A stretch of DNA of 64,000 bases. Source: UBA7803 sp041395905 (GTDB lineage: Bacteria > Pseudomonadota > Gammaproteobacteria > Pseudomonadales > Azotimanducaceae). This document shows positions 34,844 to 44,475 of the stretch, one piece after another. Position numbers and translations under genes: made by a program. Within the stretch, counting starts at the first letter, position 1, and every line of letters begins with the position of its first letter. Under the pieces are notes generated by a model. The model ran no database searches. It saw only the letters and a program-made list of their open reading frames with translations, and was not told the origin of the DNA. The DNA is taken from contig JAWKZP010000015.1 of the NCBI GenBank assembly GCA_041395905.1, positions 79,800 to 143,799 of the forward strand. The letters are read 5' to 3'.

Positions 34844-36208
34844 TTGGCCAAAGGCAAAGCGAACACGGCATACGTGTGCGGCGACTGCGGCGCCGAGCAC
34901 ATGAAGTGGCAGGGCCAGTGCTCCGCATGCGGCGCCTGGAACTCGCTGACCCGGGTGAGCATCGGACCGATCAGCGAGCCGGCGCTGGGATACGCGGGTG
35001 CGGCCAGCCAGGTGCGGGTGCTCGCCGAGGTGGAAGCCGAGGACGTGCAGCGCCTGCCGTCCGGCTTTGCGGAGCTCGACCGGGTGCTGGGCGGTGGTCT
35101 GGTGCCGGGTTCCGTTGTGCTGATCGGCGGCGATCCGGGCGCCGGCAAGAGCACGCTGCTGCTGCAGGTGTGCACGCGCCTCGCCGCCGGGAGCGACGTG
35201 CTCTACGTCACCGGCGAGGAGTCGCTGCAGCAGCTCGCGCTTCGCGCCCGCCGCCTGAACCTGCCGCTGGACCGGTTGCAGGTGGCATCGGAAACCCGGG
35301 GCGAAGAGGTGGCCCGCCTGTGCGGTGATCTGAAGCCGCGGGTGCTGGTGCTGGATTCGATCCAGGTGATGCAGCTCGAATCGGTGGAAAGCACGCCCGG
35401 CAGCGTCTCCCAGGTGCGCGAGACGGCTGCGTTCTTCACCCGCCTGGCCAAGCAGACGGGCATGGTGGTGGTGCTGGTCGGGCACGTCACCAAGGAGGGC
35501 AGCCTGGCCGGCCCCAAGGTGCTGGAGCACATGATCGACTGCTTCATGATGCTCGACAGCCCCGCCGGCAGCCGCTACCGCACCCTGCGCGGCATCAAGA
35601 ACCGGTTCGGCGAGGTCAACGAGCTCGGCATCTTCGCCATGACCGAGCAGGGCATGAAGGAAGTCGCCAACCCCTCGGCCATCTTCCTGCAGCGCGGCGA
35701 GCTGGATTCGCCGGGCAGCGTGGTCACCGTGACCTGGGAGGGCACCCGGCCGCTGCTCGTGGAGCTGCAGGCGCTGGTGGACAGCGTGCAGTCGGGCTAC
35801 GCCAAGCGCGTTGCCGTGGGTCTCGACCAGCAGCGCCTGGCCATGCATCTGGCAGTGCTGCACCGTCATTGCGGCGTCACGCTCGCGGATCAGGATGTGT
35901 TCGCGAACGTGGTCGGCGGCGTGCGTATCAGCGAAACCGGCGCCGACCTGGCGGCGCTGCTGGCGGTGCTGTCTTCGTTCCGCAATCGGCCGCTGCCGCG
36001 CGACCTGATCGCCTTCGGTGAGCTGGGGCTCACCGGCGAGGTGCGCCCGGTGACCAACGGTCAGCAGCGCCTGGCCGAAGCGCGCAAGCATGGCTTCCGC
36101 CAGGCGGTGGTTCCGTTCGCCAACCGGCCGAAGGACGTCGTGCAGGGCATGACCGTGCACGGTGTGAAGAGTCTGGCCGGCGCCCTGGAGGTGCTGGAGC
36201 GTCTTTGA
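34844..36208 (+). CDS. radA: DNA repair protein RadA (Sms)
   Basis: RadA is a RecA-related helicase that extends branches in recombination. The 454-residue protein has an N-terminal four-cysteine zinc finger (CGDCGAEHMKWQGQCSACG, CxxC-x11-CxxC), the RecA-like core with Walker A GGDPGAGKSTLL near residue 90 and the RadA signature KNRFGEVNELG near 250, then a Lon-protease-like C-terminal domain with LTGEVRPV. TTG at 34844 is used: it gives MAKGKANTAYVCG, the family start, with GGGGAAG about eight bases upstream. It follows dnaB closely and is probably co-transcribed. Confidence 0.95.
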   Translation: MAKGKANTAYVCGDCGAEHMKWQGQCSACGAWNSLTRVSIGPISEPALGYAGAASQVRVLAEVEAEDVQRLPSGFAELDRVLGGGLVPGSVVLIGGDPGAGKSTLLLQVCTRLAAGSDVLYVTGEESLQQLALRARRLNLPLDRLQVASETRGEEVARLCGDLKPRVLVLDSIQVMQLESVESTPGSVSQVRETAAFFTRLAKQTGMVVVLVGHVTKEGSLAGPKVLEHMIDCFMMLDSPAGSRYRTLRGIKNRFGEVNELGIFAMTEQGMKEVANPSAIFLQRGELDSPGSVVTVTWEGTRPLLVELQALVDSVQSGYAKRVAVGLDQQRLAMHLAVLHRHCGVTLADQDVFANVVGGVRISETGADLAALLAVLSSFRNRPLPRDLIAFGELGLTGEVRPVTNGQQRLAEARKHGFRQAVVPFANRPKDVVQGMTVHGVKSLAGALEVLERL

Positions 36209-36262
36209 CGCGGCGTGCACAGGGCGTTCGCTAGCCTGTGACGATCATCCAAGGAGCACATA

Positions 36263-37036
36263 GTGAATACCGGTTTTCTCGGCTATGAACTCAACCTCGC
36301 CGGCTCGCTCGTCACCACCTTTCTGCGTGCCGGCGCCGGCGTGATCACGCAACCCGCGGCTGAGCGGCCGTCGTATCTGTTCGAGCTGTACGAGTTCGAA
36401 GGCTGTCCGTACTGCCGCCTGGTACGCGAAGCGCTCACCGAGCTCGATCTCGACACGCTGGTCTACCCCTGCCCCAAGGGCGGCGAGCGCTTCCGGCCCA
36501 AGGTCATCAGCCGTGGCGGCAAGGCGCAGTTTCCGTATCTGGTCGATCCCAACACGGGCCGGGAAATGTACGAGTCCGCGGAGATCGTGGCCTATCTGTT
36601 CGAAACCTACGGGCGTCGTGCGCTGCCCTGGTACTGGCGGCTGATGGAGCTGCAGAAGCTCGGTTCCGGCATTGCCGGGCTGGCCCGACTGGGCGCAGGC
36701 ATGAATGCGCGCCCGTCACGGCTGCCGGAGCGCCCCCTGGAGCTCTACAGCTTCGAGGCGAGCCCGTTCGCGCGGCCGGTGCGCGAGCTGCTCTGTGAGC
36801 TGGAGCTGCCGTACGTCCTGCGATCGGTGGGCCGCAGCACCCTCAGTGACTGGGTACCGCCGACGTTGCGCGAGGTGCTCTCGGTGGAGCCGCATCCGGA
36901 AACGGTCAATCGTCGTGCTCTGCTCGAACGCAGCGGACGCCTGAGCATCCCCTATCTGGTGGACCCCAACACCGGGACCGAGCTGGCGGAATCGTCAGAT
37001 ATCCTCGAGTACCTCGAGGAAACTTACGCGGTCTGA
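36263..37036 (+). CDS. Tandem thioredoxin-fold protein (double GST N-terminal domain)
   Basis: The 257-residue protein contains two copies of a glutathione S-transferase N-terminal (glutaredoxin-like) domain. Copy 1 (residues about 40-115) has ELYEFEGCPYCRLVREAL with a CPYC redox motif and FPYLVDPNTGREMYES. Copy 2 (about 155-255) has ELYSFEASPFARPVRELL, where both cysteines are replaced (SPFA), and IPYLVDPNTGTELAES. Only copy 1 can do disulfide chemistry; copy 2 may bind glutathione or a partner. GTG at 36263 follows AAGGAG by six bases. Similar doublets occur in proteobacteria and phototrophs; function unknown. Confidence 0.85.
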   Translation: MNTGFLGYELNLAGSLVTTFLRAGAGVITQPAAERPSYLFELYEFEGCPYCRLVREALTELDLDTLVYPCPKGGERFRPKVISRGGKAQFPYLVDPNTGREMYESAEIVAYLFETYGRRALPWYWRLMELQKLGSGIAGLARLGAGMNARPSRLPERPLELYSFEASPFARPVRELLCELELPYVLRSVGRSTLSDWVPPTLREVLSVEPHPETVNRRALLERSGRLSIPYLVDPNTGTELAESSDILEYLEETYAV

Positions 37037-37141
37037 ACCCGGCTCCCGGCCCGCCGGGGGCTGAGAACCAGCCGGTACCAGTGTCCGATCCAAAGCAGTT
37101 GCGACCCCCGTCCGGTTCTGCAAACGTGGCGCGAAAAGCCA

Positions 37142-39400
37142 TTGGGGGATCCGCATGACTGCAACACTACACGCACCGCGCTGCTGAGCTGTCTGCGGCT
37201 GGCCGCGCCGCCTGCCGTGCTCGGCTTCGACGCGGCGGGCAGTGAGCGCCAGCTGAGCCTGGAGGCGGATTTCAGGCAGGGCCTGGACGCCGCGGATCAG
37301 GCCGAGTGGGCGCGACGGCTGTCCGCTCGGGCCCACCATGCCGGCAGCGCCTACACGCGCGAGAACGTGGAGTACCTGGCCGATCTCCTGCGCGGCTGGG
37401 GCTACCAGGTCGACATCGAGACCTTCGACATCCTGCTGCCCGTGCCGCGGGCCCGCTCGCTGGAGATGGTTTCGCCGGAGCCGTTCACGGCATCGCTGAT
37501 CGAGGACGTCGTGGCCGGGGATGCGAGCTCGGCCCAGCGCGACGAGGTGCTGCCGCCCTACAACGCCTTCTCCCGCGACGGCAAGGTCGAGGGCGATCTG
37601 GTGTTCGTCAACTACGGCATCCCCGAGGATTACGAGTTGCTCGAACGCTACGGCATCGACGTCACCGGCAAGATCGTCATCGCCAAGTACGGCAAGTCCT
37701 GGCGCGGCATCAAGCCGAAGCTCGCCGCGTGGAAGGGAGCCATCGGCACGCTGATTTACTCGGACCCTGCCGACGACGGCTACGCCCAGGGCGACGTCTA
37801 TCCCGAAGGACCGTTCAAGAATGCCAGCGGCGTGCAGCGCGGCAGCGTCATGGACATGCCGCTGTACCCCGGCGACGTGCTCACGCCCGGGCGCCCGGCG
37901 ATCAAAGGCGCCCGCCGGCTCGACGTGGATGACGCGCCCACCATCACCCGCATTCCGGTGCTGCCCATCTCGTACCGTGACGCGCAGCCGCTGCTGGCGG
38001 CGCTGGGCGGCGAGGTGGTGCCGCCGGAGTGGCGCGGCGTCCTGCCCATCACCTACCACCTGGGACCGGGACCGGCCCGGGTGCGGCTGGAGGTGCAGGC
38101 CGACTGGCAGCGTGTCGACATTTACGACGTCGTAGCGCGCCTGCCCGGCGAGCGCTGGCCGGATCAGTGGGTCGTGCGCGGCAATCATCACGACGCCTGG
38201 AATCATGGTGCCGCGGATCCTGTGTCCGGCATGGTTGCCCTGCTCGCAGAGGCCAAGGCGGTGGGCGCGCTTGCGGCCGCTGGTCAGCGCCCGCAACGGA
38301 CGCTGGTCTATGCGGCCTGGGATGCCGAAGAGCCGGGCCTGATCGGCTCGACCGAGTGGGTGGAGAAGCACCAGAAAGCGCTCGACACCCATGCCGTGGC
38401 GTACCTCAACACGGATGGCAACGGCCGTGGCTTTCTGGGTATGGGCGGCAGTCACACGCTGGAGGCGTTCTTCAACCAGGTCGCCGCGGCTGTGCCGGAT
38501 CCGCAGACGGACGTCAGTGTCGCCGAGCGGCTGCGCGCCCGGATGCGGATGACCGGCGACGACAAGGTCCGTTCGGAGCTCGACCAGCGTGCCGACCTGC
38601 GCCTTTACCCGCTGGGCTCAGGATCGGACTACACGCCGTTCCTGCAGCACCTGGGGATCGCGTCTGCCAACCTGGGCTTCGGCGGAGACGAGAGCGCAGA
38701 CGGCAGCTATCACACGCTCTACGACACCTACGAGCACTACACCCGGTTCCAGGATCCCGGCTTCCGCTACGGTGTCGCGCTCTCGGAGGTCGCCGGGATC
38801 GCCACCTTGCGCCTGGCCAACGCTCCTGTGCTGCCGTTCCGATTCGGCGGACTGGTGGACAACCTGAAGCTGTACCTGGGCGAAATCGAGGAGCTGGCGG
38901 ACAAACAGCGCAAGGAAGCCGAGCAGCGCAACGCCTGGCTCGACAGCGGCGTCTACCGTCTGGCGCTGGACCCCGAGCGGTCTCTCGGCCCGCCGGTACG
39001 GCTGGCTGCCGTGCCCTACTTCAATCTGGCGCCGCTGAAGAACGTGATTGCGTCCCTCGACGAAACCGCCGGTCCGCTCGATGCGGCCCTGGCCGAAGCC
39101 TCCGCGGGCGCCCCTGCCGGAATCGACATGGCAGCCGTGAACCAGCAGCTGTATCGCAGCGAGCGGATGCTGACCGCAGCGCAGGGACTGCCTGGGCGGG
39201 AATGGTACCGGCATCAGGTGTACGCGCCGGGCTTCTACACGGGTTACGGCGTGAAGACCCTGCCCAGAGTGCGTGAAGCCATCGAGGCAAAGCAGTACGA
39301 CCAGGTGGACGCGGAGGTCACGGCGACTGCCGCCACCCTCGCGGGCCTGCTCGAGCATCTGCGCGCGCTGCAGGCCCTGCTCGCGGCGCCGGCGCAGTGA
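37142..39400 (+). CDS. M28-family metallopeptidase, glutamate-carboxypeptidase-II-like, start disturbed
   Basis: The protein (about 750 residues) resembles glutamate carboxypeptidase II: a PA domain, a di-zinc M28 peptidase domain (RGNHHDAWNHGAADPVSG, WDAEEPGLIGSTEW, YLNTDG, SYHTLYDTYEHY supply the His/Asp/Glu ligands) and a C-terminal transferrin-receptor-like dimer domain. The start is doubtful. In this frame only TTG 37142 is available, giving a poor N-terminus, whereas ATG 37155 with GGGGGA five bases upstream is out of frame and stops after ten codons. One added base before 37185 would join that ATG to TRTALLSCLRLAAPPAVLG, a plausible signal peptide. Substrate unknown. Confidence 0.85.
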   Translation: MGDPHDCNTTRTALLSCLRLAAPPAVLGFDAAGSERQLSLEADFRQGLDAADQAEWARRLSARAHHAGSAYTRENVEYLADLLRGWGYQVDIETFDILLPVPRARSLEMVSPEPFTASLIEDVVAGDASSAQRDEVLPPYNAFSRDGKVEGDLVFVNYGIPEDYELLERYGIDVTGKIVIAKYGKSWRGIKPKLAAWKGAIGTLIYSDPADDGYAQGDVYPEGPFKNASGVQRGSVMDMPLYPGDVLTPGRPAIKGARRLDVDDAPTITRIPVLPISYRDAQPLLAALGGEVVPPEWRGVLPITYHLGPGPARVRLEVQADWQRVDIYDVVARLPGERWPDQWVVRGNHHDAWNHGAADPVSGMVALLAEAKAVGALAAAGQRPQRTLVYAAWDAEEPGLIGSTEWVEKHQKALDTHAVAYLNTDGNGRGFLGMGGSHTLEAFFNQVAAAVPDPQTDVSVAERLRARMRMTGDDKVRSELDQRADLRLYPLGSGSDYTPFLQHLGIASANLGFGGDESADGSYHTLYDTYEHYTRFQDPGFRYGVALSEVAGIATLRLANAPVLPFRFGGLVDNLKLYLGEIEELADKQRKEAEQRNAWLDSGVYRLALDPERSLGPPVRLAAVPYFNLAPLKNVIASLDETAGPLDAALAEASAGAPAGIDMAAVNQQLYRSERMLTAAQGLPGREWYRHQVYAPGFYTGYGVKTLPRVREAIEAKQYDQVDAEVTATAATLAGLLEHLRALQALLAAPAQ

Positions 39401-40053
39401 TCCGCTACAACCCGCCGGCGTTCCGGGTCGAAGACCCCGCGCGGCTCACGCGGGTGATCGAGGCGTACCCGTTCGCGATGCTGGTGTCGGGTAGCGGTGA
39501 CGGGATCGAGGCGAGCCACCTGCCCTGCCTGTTTCGACCGGATGCAGAGGGTGCGGGCAGCGGAACCCTGCGCGCGCATCTGGCACGGGCCAATCCCCAC
39601 TGGCAGTCGCTGGACGGTGCGCAGGTGCTGGTGATATTCCAGGGTCCGGCCCACTACGTGTCGCCCGGCTGGTACCCGACCAAACGGGAGAACCCGGCGG
39701 TCGTGCCCACCTGGAACTACGTGGTGGTGCATGCGCGCGGCCGCGCCCGGGTGTTTCACGATGTCGAGCCGCTGCGCGCGCTCGTGTCCGACCTGACCGA
39801 CCATATGGAATCAGGCCGCTCGGTAGCCGGCGCTTTCGGCGACGGCGATCCGTGGTGCGTCGACGATGCGCCCGACGACTATGTCCGTCGACTGCTGGCG
39901 CAGATCGTCGGCATCGAGATCCGCGTCGAGTCCCTGGCGGGCAAATTCAAGCTCAGTCAGAACCGTTCCGCTGCGGATCAGGCGGGCGTACGTGCCGGTC
40001 TCGCGGCACGCGACCCGCAGCTGCTGGACGCAATCGAGCGGCTCAAGCGCTGA
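39397..40053 (+). CDS. PaiB-like FMN-binding protein
   Basis: PaiB-family proteins have a split-barrel flavin-binding fold; in Bacillus PaiB represses protease and sporulation genes. The 218-residue product shows the family pattern IRYNPPAFRVED at the start, HLPCLF, ARANPHWQSL, FQGPAHYVSPGWYPTK and VPTWNYVVVHARG, and FKLSQNRSAAD near the end. No helix-turn-helix is visible, so a transcription role here is not certain. GTG at 39397 overlaps the peptidase stop by four bases. The 3' end overlaps a convergent gene by 11 bases. Confidence 0.88.
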   Translation: MIRYNPPAFRVEDPARLTRVIEAYPFAMLVSGSGDGIEASHLPCLFRPDAEGAGSGTLRAHLARANPHWQSLDGAQVLVIFQGPAHYVSPGWYPTKRENPAVVPTWNYVVVHARGRARVFHDVEPLRALVSDLTDHMESGRSVAGAFGDGDPWCVDDAPDDYVRRLLAQIVGIEIRVESLAGKFKLSQNRSAADQAGVRAGLAARDPQLLDAIERLKR

Positions 40054-40852
40054 TCCGCTCGAACGCAGCGCGCGCGCTGCGCATGCCCTCCACCGCGCGC
40101 GGAAAGCCGCCGTACACGGTGAGCTGAACCATCACTTCCTCCACCTCCTCGCGGCTGACGCCGTGATTGAGCGCCCCGGGGACGTGCACCGCGAGTTCCT
40201 CGGCGCGGGCGAGGATGGCGAGGATCGCCACTGTCACCAGGCTGCGATCGCGCCGGGACAGCTGGGGGCGGGCCCAGAGCTCGCCGAAGCCCCAGTCGAA
40301 CGCCAGCTCACCCACGCCGCCAAGGGCGTCGACGATGCTGGCGCGGGCGGTGGCCGGATCGCTCGACGTGCGCCCGGCGAACAGCGTGCCCAGCACGTCG
40401 GTCGCATCGGCGTGGCGCTCGGCGTCGTCCTTGGCCGCGGCTTCGCCACGCTCCGGCTGGCGGTCGACGCCGTCGACGGCGCAGAACACCTCGTCGACGA
40501 TGCGCGCGGCCTGCATCGCCATGGGGAACCCGGCATAGCCTGCCACCTGCAGCACCACCTCCTCGATCTCGCTGCGCGAGAGGTCGTGGTTTAGGGCGCC
40601 GCGTACGTGGCTGCGCAGCTCGTCGATAGAGCCGATGGTGGCGAGAAAGGTAACGACGATCAGGCTGCGGTCGCGGCGCGAGAGTTGCGGGCGCGACCAC
40701 AGGTTGCCCAGAACGTGGTCGACGGCGAAGCTGCCGAGGGCACCGTGGCGCCGCACCATGGCGGTGGCCGCCCGCTCCGGGTCGTACTCGCCGCCGCCCA
40801 GGGTGCGCAGCAGATCTATGCCGTTGCTGCGTCGTTCCTTCTGGGTGCTCAT
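40043..40852 (-). CDS. Tandem carboxymuconolactone decarboxylase-like protein
   Basis: The 269-residue protein contains two CMD domains (about 25-110 and 165-255), each with the pattern ARPQLSRRDRSL, EL-x-H, GALNH and EEV-x-Q-x-Y-GFP. The AhpD-type CxxC motif is absent from both, so it belongs with PcaC-like rather than peroxidase-partner proteins. Catalytic role is unknown; many such proteins are not in aromatic pathways. ATG at 40852 has GGAG about eight bases upstream. It follows the acyl-CoA dehydrogenase gene by 30 bases on the same strand, suggesting a two-gene unit. Confidence 0.88.
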   Translation of the reverse strand: MSTQKERRSNGIDLLRTLGGGEYDPERAATAMVRRHGALGSFAVDHVLGNLWSRPQLSRRDRSLIVVTFLATIGSIDELRSHVRGALNHDLSRSEIEEVVLQVAGYAGFPMAMQAARIVDEVFCAVDGVDRQPERGEAAAKDDAERHADATDVLGTLFAGRTSSDPATARASIVDALGGVGELAFDWGFGELWARPQLSRRDRSLVTVAILAILARAEELAVHVPGALNHGVSREEVEEVMVQLTVYGGFPRAVEGMRSARAAFERISA

Positions 40853-40882
40853 GATTGTTCTCCTTCGCGTGAGGCGTGCGGG

Positions 40883-42196
40883 TCAGGACAGTTTCGCCGG
40901 CCCGTACAGCTGCGTGAATTCGTCCTTCCTGGGACCGGCGTAGCCGAACAGGTAGGCGCCCACCTTGCGCATCTGAATCTCCTCGGAGCCCTCGGTGATG
41001 CGATAGCGGCGATGATGCCGGTAGATGTGCTCGAACGGCTTGTGCCGCGAGTAACCCATGCCGCCATGTACCTGCATGGCCTGGTCCGCGGCGTCGCAGC
41101 ACAGCCGATTGCCGATGTAGTTGCACATGGAGACGCGGTCGGAGATGGTCCGCTCCACCTCCCGGTGCGGCATCTCGTCGATGGCGACGGCCGTCTCGCG
41201 AATCAGCAGCCGCAGCATCTGCGCCTGGGTGTGCAGCTCGATCAGCGGCCACTGGATCGCCTGGTTGTTCGAGAGCGGCTTGCCGAACGGCTTGCGCTGG
41301 CGTGCGTAAGCGACGCTCTCGTTGATGCAGTACACGGCCGCACCCAGCGACGAGGCGGCCTGGCGGATCCGGTTCTGGTGCACGAAGCTCTGGCCGATGG
41401 CGAGCCCGCCACCGATCTCACCCCAGTAGCTGTCCTCGGGAATCCACACGTCCTTGAGCGATACCCGGGGGTGATCGGTGGGCATGTTGAACGTCCACAG
41501 GTACTCCTCGACCTTCACGCCGGGCGTGTCCGCAGGCACGATGAAGCAGGTGATGCCGCGCGCATCGCCGTCCTTGCCCGAGGTGCGCGCGAAGGTCATC
41601 ACGTGGTTGGCGTGGTGCATGCCCGTGGTCCACATCTTCTCGCCGTTGATGAGCCATCCGGGCTTGCCGTTGCGGTCGCTGGGAACGGCGCGGGTCTCCA
41701 TGAAGGTCGCATCCGACCCGTGATTGGGCTCCGTGAGGCCGAAGCCGGTGCGCAGGCGGCCGTTCAGCACGTCGTCGCCGTAGCGCTTGAACTGCTCGGG
41801 CGTGGCGAACTCTTCGAACATGACGATGAACGGGTTGTTGCCGACGATGGAGTGCTCGGTTTGCAGATCGTTGTGCAGGCCCAGCCCCTTCGCCGCAAGA
41901 TGCTCGCGAATGACCGCCATCCACAGATTCGAGCCGCCTTTGCCGCCGTACTTCTCCGGCCAGGCAAAGCGCAGGTGGCCGGCTCTGTCTGCCCGTTGCC
42001 GTGCCTCGCCGAGCAGTGCCTCCCATTCGGGACGCGGCAGGCCGTCGTTGTCCCAGTCCGTGCGCGCGTGCTCGCGGCGATGATCGAAAAAGCGGATGTT
42101 GTCGTCCTGCTGCTCGAGCGGTTTGATTTCCTTGTCGATGAAGCGGTCGAGCTCCTCGAGGTAGTCGGTGAGTGCCTGTGGCAGCTTGAAGTCCAT
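40883..42196 (-). CDS. Acyl-CoA dehydrogenase family protein
   Basis: A 437-residue flavoprotein expected to oxidise an acyl-CoA to the 2-enoyl form. Motifs are FAWPEKYGGKGG, FGLTEPNHGSDATF (FAD and substrate region), YARQRKPFGKPLSNNQAIQW, QVHGGMGYSRHKPFEHIYR and RITEGSEEIQM, where the Glu of TEG aligns with the catalytic base of MCAD-like enzymes. It is somewhat longer than short-chain enzymes (extra N-terminal helix with KPLEQQDDN). ATG at 42196 has GGGAGAGG upstream. Chain length and pathway cannot be told. Confidence 0.9.
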   Translation of the reverse strand: MDFKLPQALTDYLEELDRFIDKEIKPLEQQDDNIRFFDHRREHARTDWDNDGLPRPEWEALLGEARQRADRAGHLRFAWPEKYGGKGGSNLWMAVIREHLAAKGLGLHNDLQTEHSIVGNNPFIVMFEEFATPEQFKRYGDDVLNGRLRTGFGLTEPNHGSDATFMETRAVPSDRNGKPGWLINGEKMWTTGMHHANHVMTFARTSGKDGDARGITCFIVPADTPGVKVEEYLWTFNMPTDHPRVSLKDVWIPEDSYWGEIGGGLAIGQSFVHQNRIRQAASSLGAAVYCINESVAYARQRKPFGKPLSNNQAIQWPLIELHTQAQMLRLLIRETAVAIDEMPHREVERTISDRVSMCNYIGNRLCCDAADQAMQVHGGMGYSRHKPFEHIYRHHRRYRITEGSEEIQMRKVGAYLFGYAGPRKDEFTQLYGPAKLS

Positions 42197-42330
42197 GGTG
42201 TGTCCTCTCCCCTTTGGTGAATCGGCGGGCAGCACCGCTGCCGGCAGCGGCTCACAGTGTCGCTTCCGGCGCAGGGGATTGCCAGGAGGCGCAGCGGGAC
42301 GTTGACCATCGGCCGGCAGACCTGATGGCC

Positions 42331-42350
42331 GGGGCGGCCGCAGCCGCCCC
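42331..42350 (-). terminator. GC hairpin downstream of ettA
   Basis: GGGGCGGC (42331-42338) and GCCGCCCC (42343-42350) pair around the loop CGCA in the 183-base spacer between ettA and the acyl-CoA dehydrogenase gene. No U-tract follows on either strand, so terminator activity is uncertain. Confidence 0.45.
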
Positions 42351-42379
42351 CGGTGGGTCGCGACGCCCGGGTGCCGCGC

Positions 42380-44058
42380 TCAGCGGCTGATGGGTCGGTA
42401 CTTCATCCGCTGCGGCGTGGTGTCGACGCCCGCGTCTGCCAGGCGCCGCTTGTGGTCGGCCTCGTAGTCGCTGAAGTTGCCGGCGAACCACTCCACGTGG
42501 GAGTCGCCCTCGAACGCCAGTATGTGGGTGGCGATCCGATCCAGGAACCAGCGGTCGTGGGAGATCACCAGCACCGTGCCCGGAAAGTTCAGCAGCGCCT
42601 CTTCCAGCGCCCGCAGGGTTTCCACGTCCAGGTCGTTGGTGGGCTCGTCCAGCAGCAGCACGTTGGCGCCGCGGCGCAGCAGCTTGGCCAGATGCACGCG
42701 GTTGCGCTCACCGCCGGACAGCTGGCCGACGTATTTCTGCTGATCGGCGCCCTTGAAGTTGAAGCGCGACACGTAGGCCCGGGACGGGATCTCGTACTTG
42801 CCCACGCGAATGATGTCCTGGCCGTCGGAAATCTCTTCCCATACGGTTTTGGTGCCGTCGAGGGCGTCGCGGCTCTGGTCGACGTAGGCGAGATCCACGG
42901 TGTCGCCGATGTCCACCTCGCCGCTGTCCGGCTGCTCCTGGCCCGAGAGCATGCGGAAGAACGTCGACTTGCCGGCGCCGTTGCCGCCGATGATGCCGAC
43001 GATGGCGGCGCGCGGAATGCTGCGTTGAGGTCGTCGATCAGCAGGCGATCCTCGAACCCCTTGCACACGTGATGCACGTCGATGACCTTTTCGCCCAGAC
43101 GTTCACCCGGCGGGATGTACAGCTCCGCGGTTTCGTTGCGGCTCTGAAACTCGCGCGACTGCAGCTCGTCGAAACGCTGCAGCCGGGCCTTGCTCTTGGC
43201 CTGGCGCGCCTTGGGATTGGAGCGCACCCACTCGAGCTCGGACTTGATGGCGCGCTGGTGGGCTTTCTCTTGAGCGGCTTCGTGCTCCAGGCGCTTCTCC
43301 TTCGCCTCGAGCCAGGTGCTGTAATTGCCCTCGAACGGAATGCCGCGGCCGCGGTCCAGCTCCAGAATCCAGCCGGCCACGTTGTCCAGGAAGTAGCGGT
43401 CGTGGGTCACCGCCACCACGGTGCCGGGGAAGTCGTGCAGAAAGCGCTCGAGCCAGGCGACGCTCTCGGCGTCCAGGTGATTGGTGGGCTCGTCCAGCAG
43501 CAGCATGTCCGGCTTCGACAGCAGCAGCGCGCACAGCGCCACCCGGCGGCGCTCGCCGCCGGACAGGTTCGCGACCTTCGCCTCCCAGGGCGGCAGGCGC
43601 AGCGCGTCGGCGGCGATTTCCAGCTGCCGCTCCACGTCCCAGCCGTCGACGGCGTCGATCTGCGTCTGCAGCTCCCCCTGCCGCTCCAGCAGCGCGGTCA
43701 TCTCGTCGTCGTCCATGGGCTCGGCGAACTTGTCGGAAATGGCGTTGAACTCGTTCAGCAGCGCCATGGTCTCGCCCAACCCTTTCTCGACGTTGTCGCG
43801 CACGCTGAGCGCGTCATCGAGCTGCGGCTCCTGAGGCAGAAAGCCGATGCGGATGCCCTTCTGCGGCCGCGCCTCACCTTCGAACTCGGTGTCCACGCCC
43901 GCCATGATCCGCAGCAGCGACGACTTTCCCGACCCGTTCAACCCCAGCACGCCAATCTTGGCGCCGGGAAAGAACGACAGCGAAATGTTCTCGAGAATCG
44001 TACGCTTGGGCGGAACCACCTTGGTCACGCCCTGCATGGTGAATACGTATTGAGCCAT
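42380..44058 (-). pseudogene. ettA: Energy-dependent translational throttle EttA, interrupted by a one-base deletion
   Basis: EttA is an ABC-F ATPase that binds the ribosomal E site and gates the first peptide bond when ATP is low. The first part from ATG 44058 has GLNGSGKSSLLRIM (Walker A), SGGERRR signature, DEPTNHLDAES and the ABC-F linker. Near 43016-43026, after LIDDLNA, the frame breaks; the next frame continues IPRAAIVGIIGGNGAGKST, SGGERNRVHLAKLL and DEPTNDLDVETL to the normal end at 42380. Adding one base restores 559 residues, close to the usual 555. Since both halves are well conserved, an assembly error is more likely than a dead gene. Confidence 0.85.
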
Positions 44059-44475
44059 TGAAATCGGGCCCTCGAGGGCCGGCAGCGAGAAAAGGAACGC
44101 GGAACCTACAGAAACGCCGCCCCGCGATCAATCCCTGGACGGAGCACGCCGGAGTCTCGGGACGCGGCTGGCGGCAGGGTCCGGGAGGGCATCTGCGTCC
44201 TCGCTCAGCCGCTCTGCGGTGCCTTCGCGACGCCGAGTTGCCGCCTGCGGCGTCAATCGGCGTCGCTCGGCTTCGCTACACGGTCTCGCATATGCCCTCC
44301 CGGACCCTGCCGCCAGCCGCATTCCAAGTATCGGGCGGGTTCTGCTGACGGAGGTTCTGCGGCCCGGATTTGAATCGGTTTCATTCCTTCCATGAGCTTT
44401 TCGGCATGGGGCGCGCCTGGCGGCTGAGCTACAATGGCGCGCTTTCCAGATTGCACCGCACTACGGGGCCCTTTC
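44059..44475. other. 417-base divergent spacer between ettA and glyA
   Basis: The gap holds the palindromic repeat element (44164-44320) and, nearer glyA, a -10-like TACAAT at 44430-44435 about 40 bases before the glyA start. No good -35 is seen 16-18 bases upstream of it. No open frame here looks coding; short frames over the repeat encode Arg/Gly/Pro-rich peptides only. Confidence 0.5.
44164..44320. repeat. 157-bp element with perfect 29-bp terminal inverted repeats
   Basis: The 29 bases at 44164-44192 (GCGGCTGG... to ...GGGCAT) are the exact reverse complement of 44292-44320. A mismatch later the pairing resumes with TGCG/CGCA (44194-44197 with 44287-44290). The 99-base interior has a further hairpin GACGCCG/CGGCGTC. 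Size and ends fit a non-autonomous palindromic repeat of the REP/MITE kind. No second copy was noticed in this window. Confidence 0.8.

Noticed and set aside
34340..36220. 626-codon minus-strand open frame opposite dnaB and radA
   Set aside because: Overlaps two certain genes and has no protein-family pattern.
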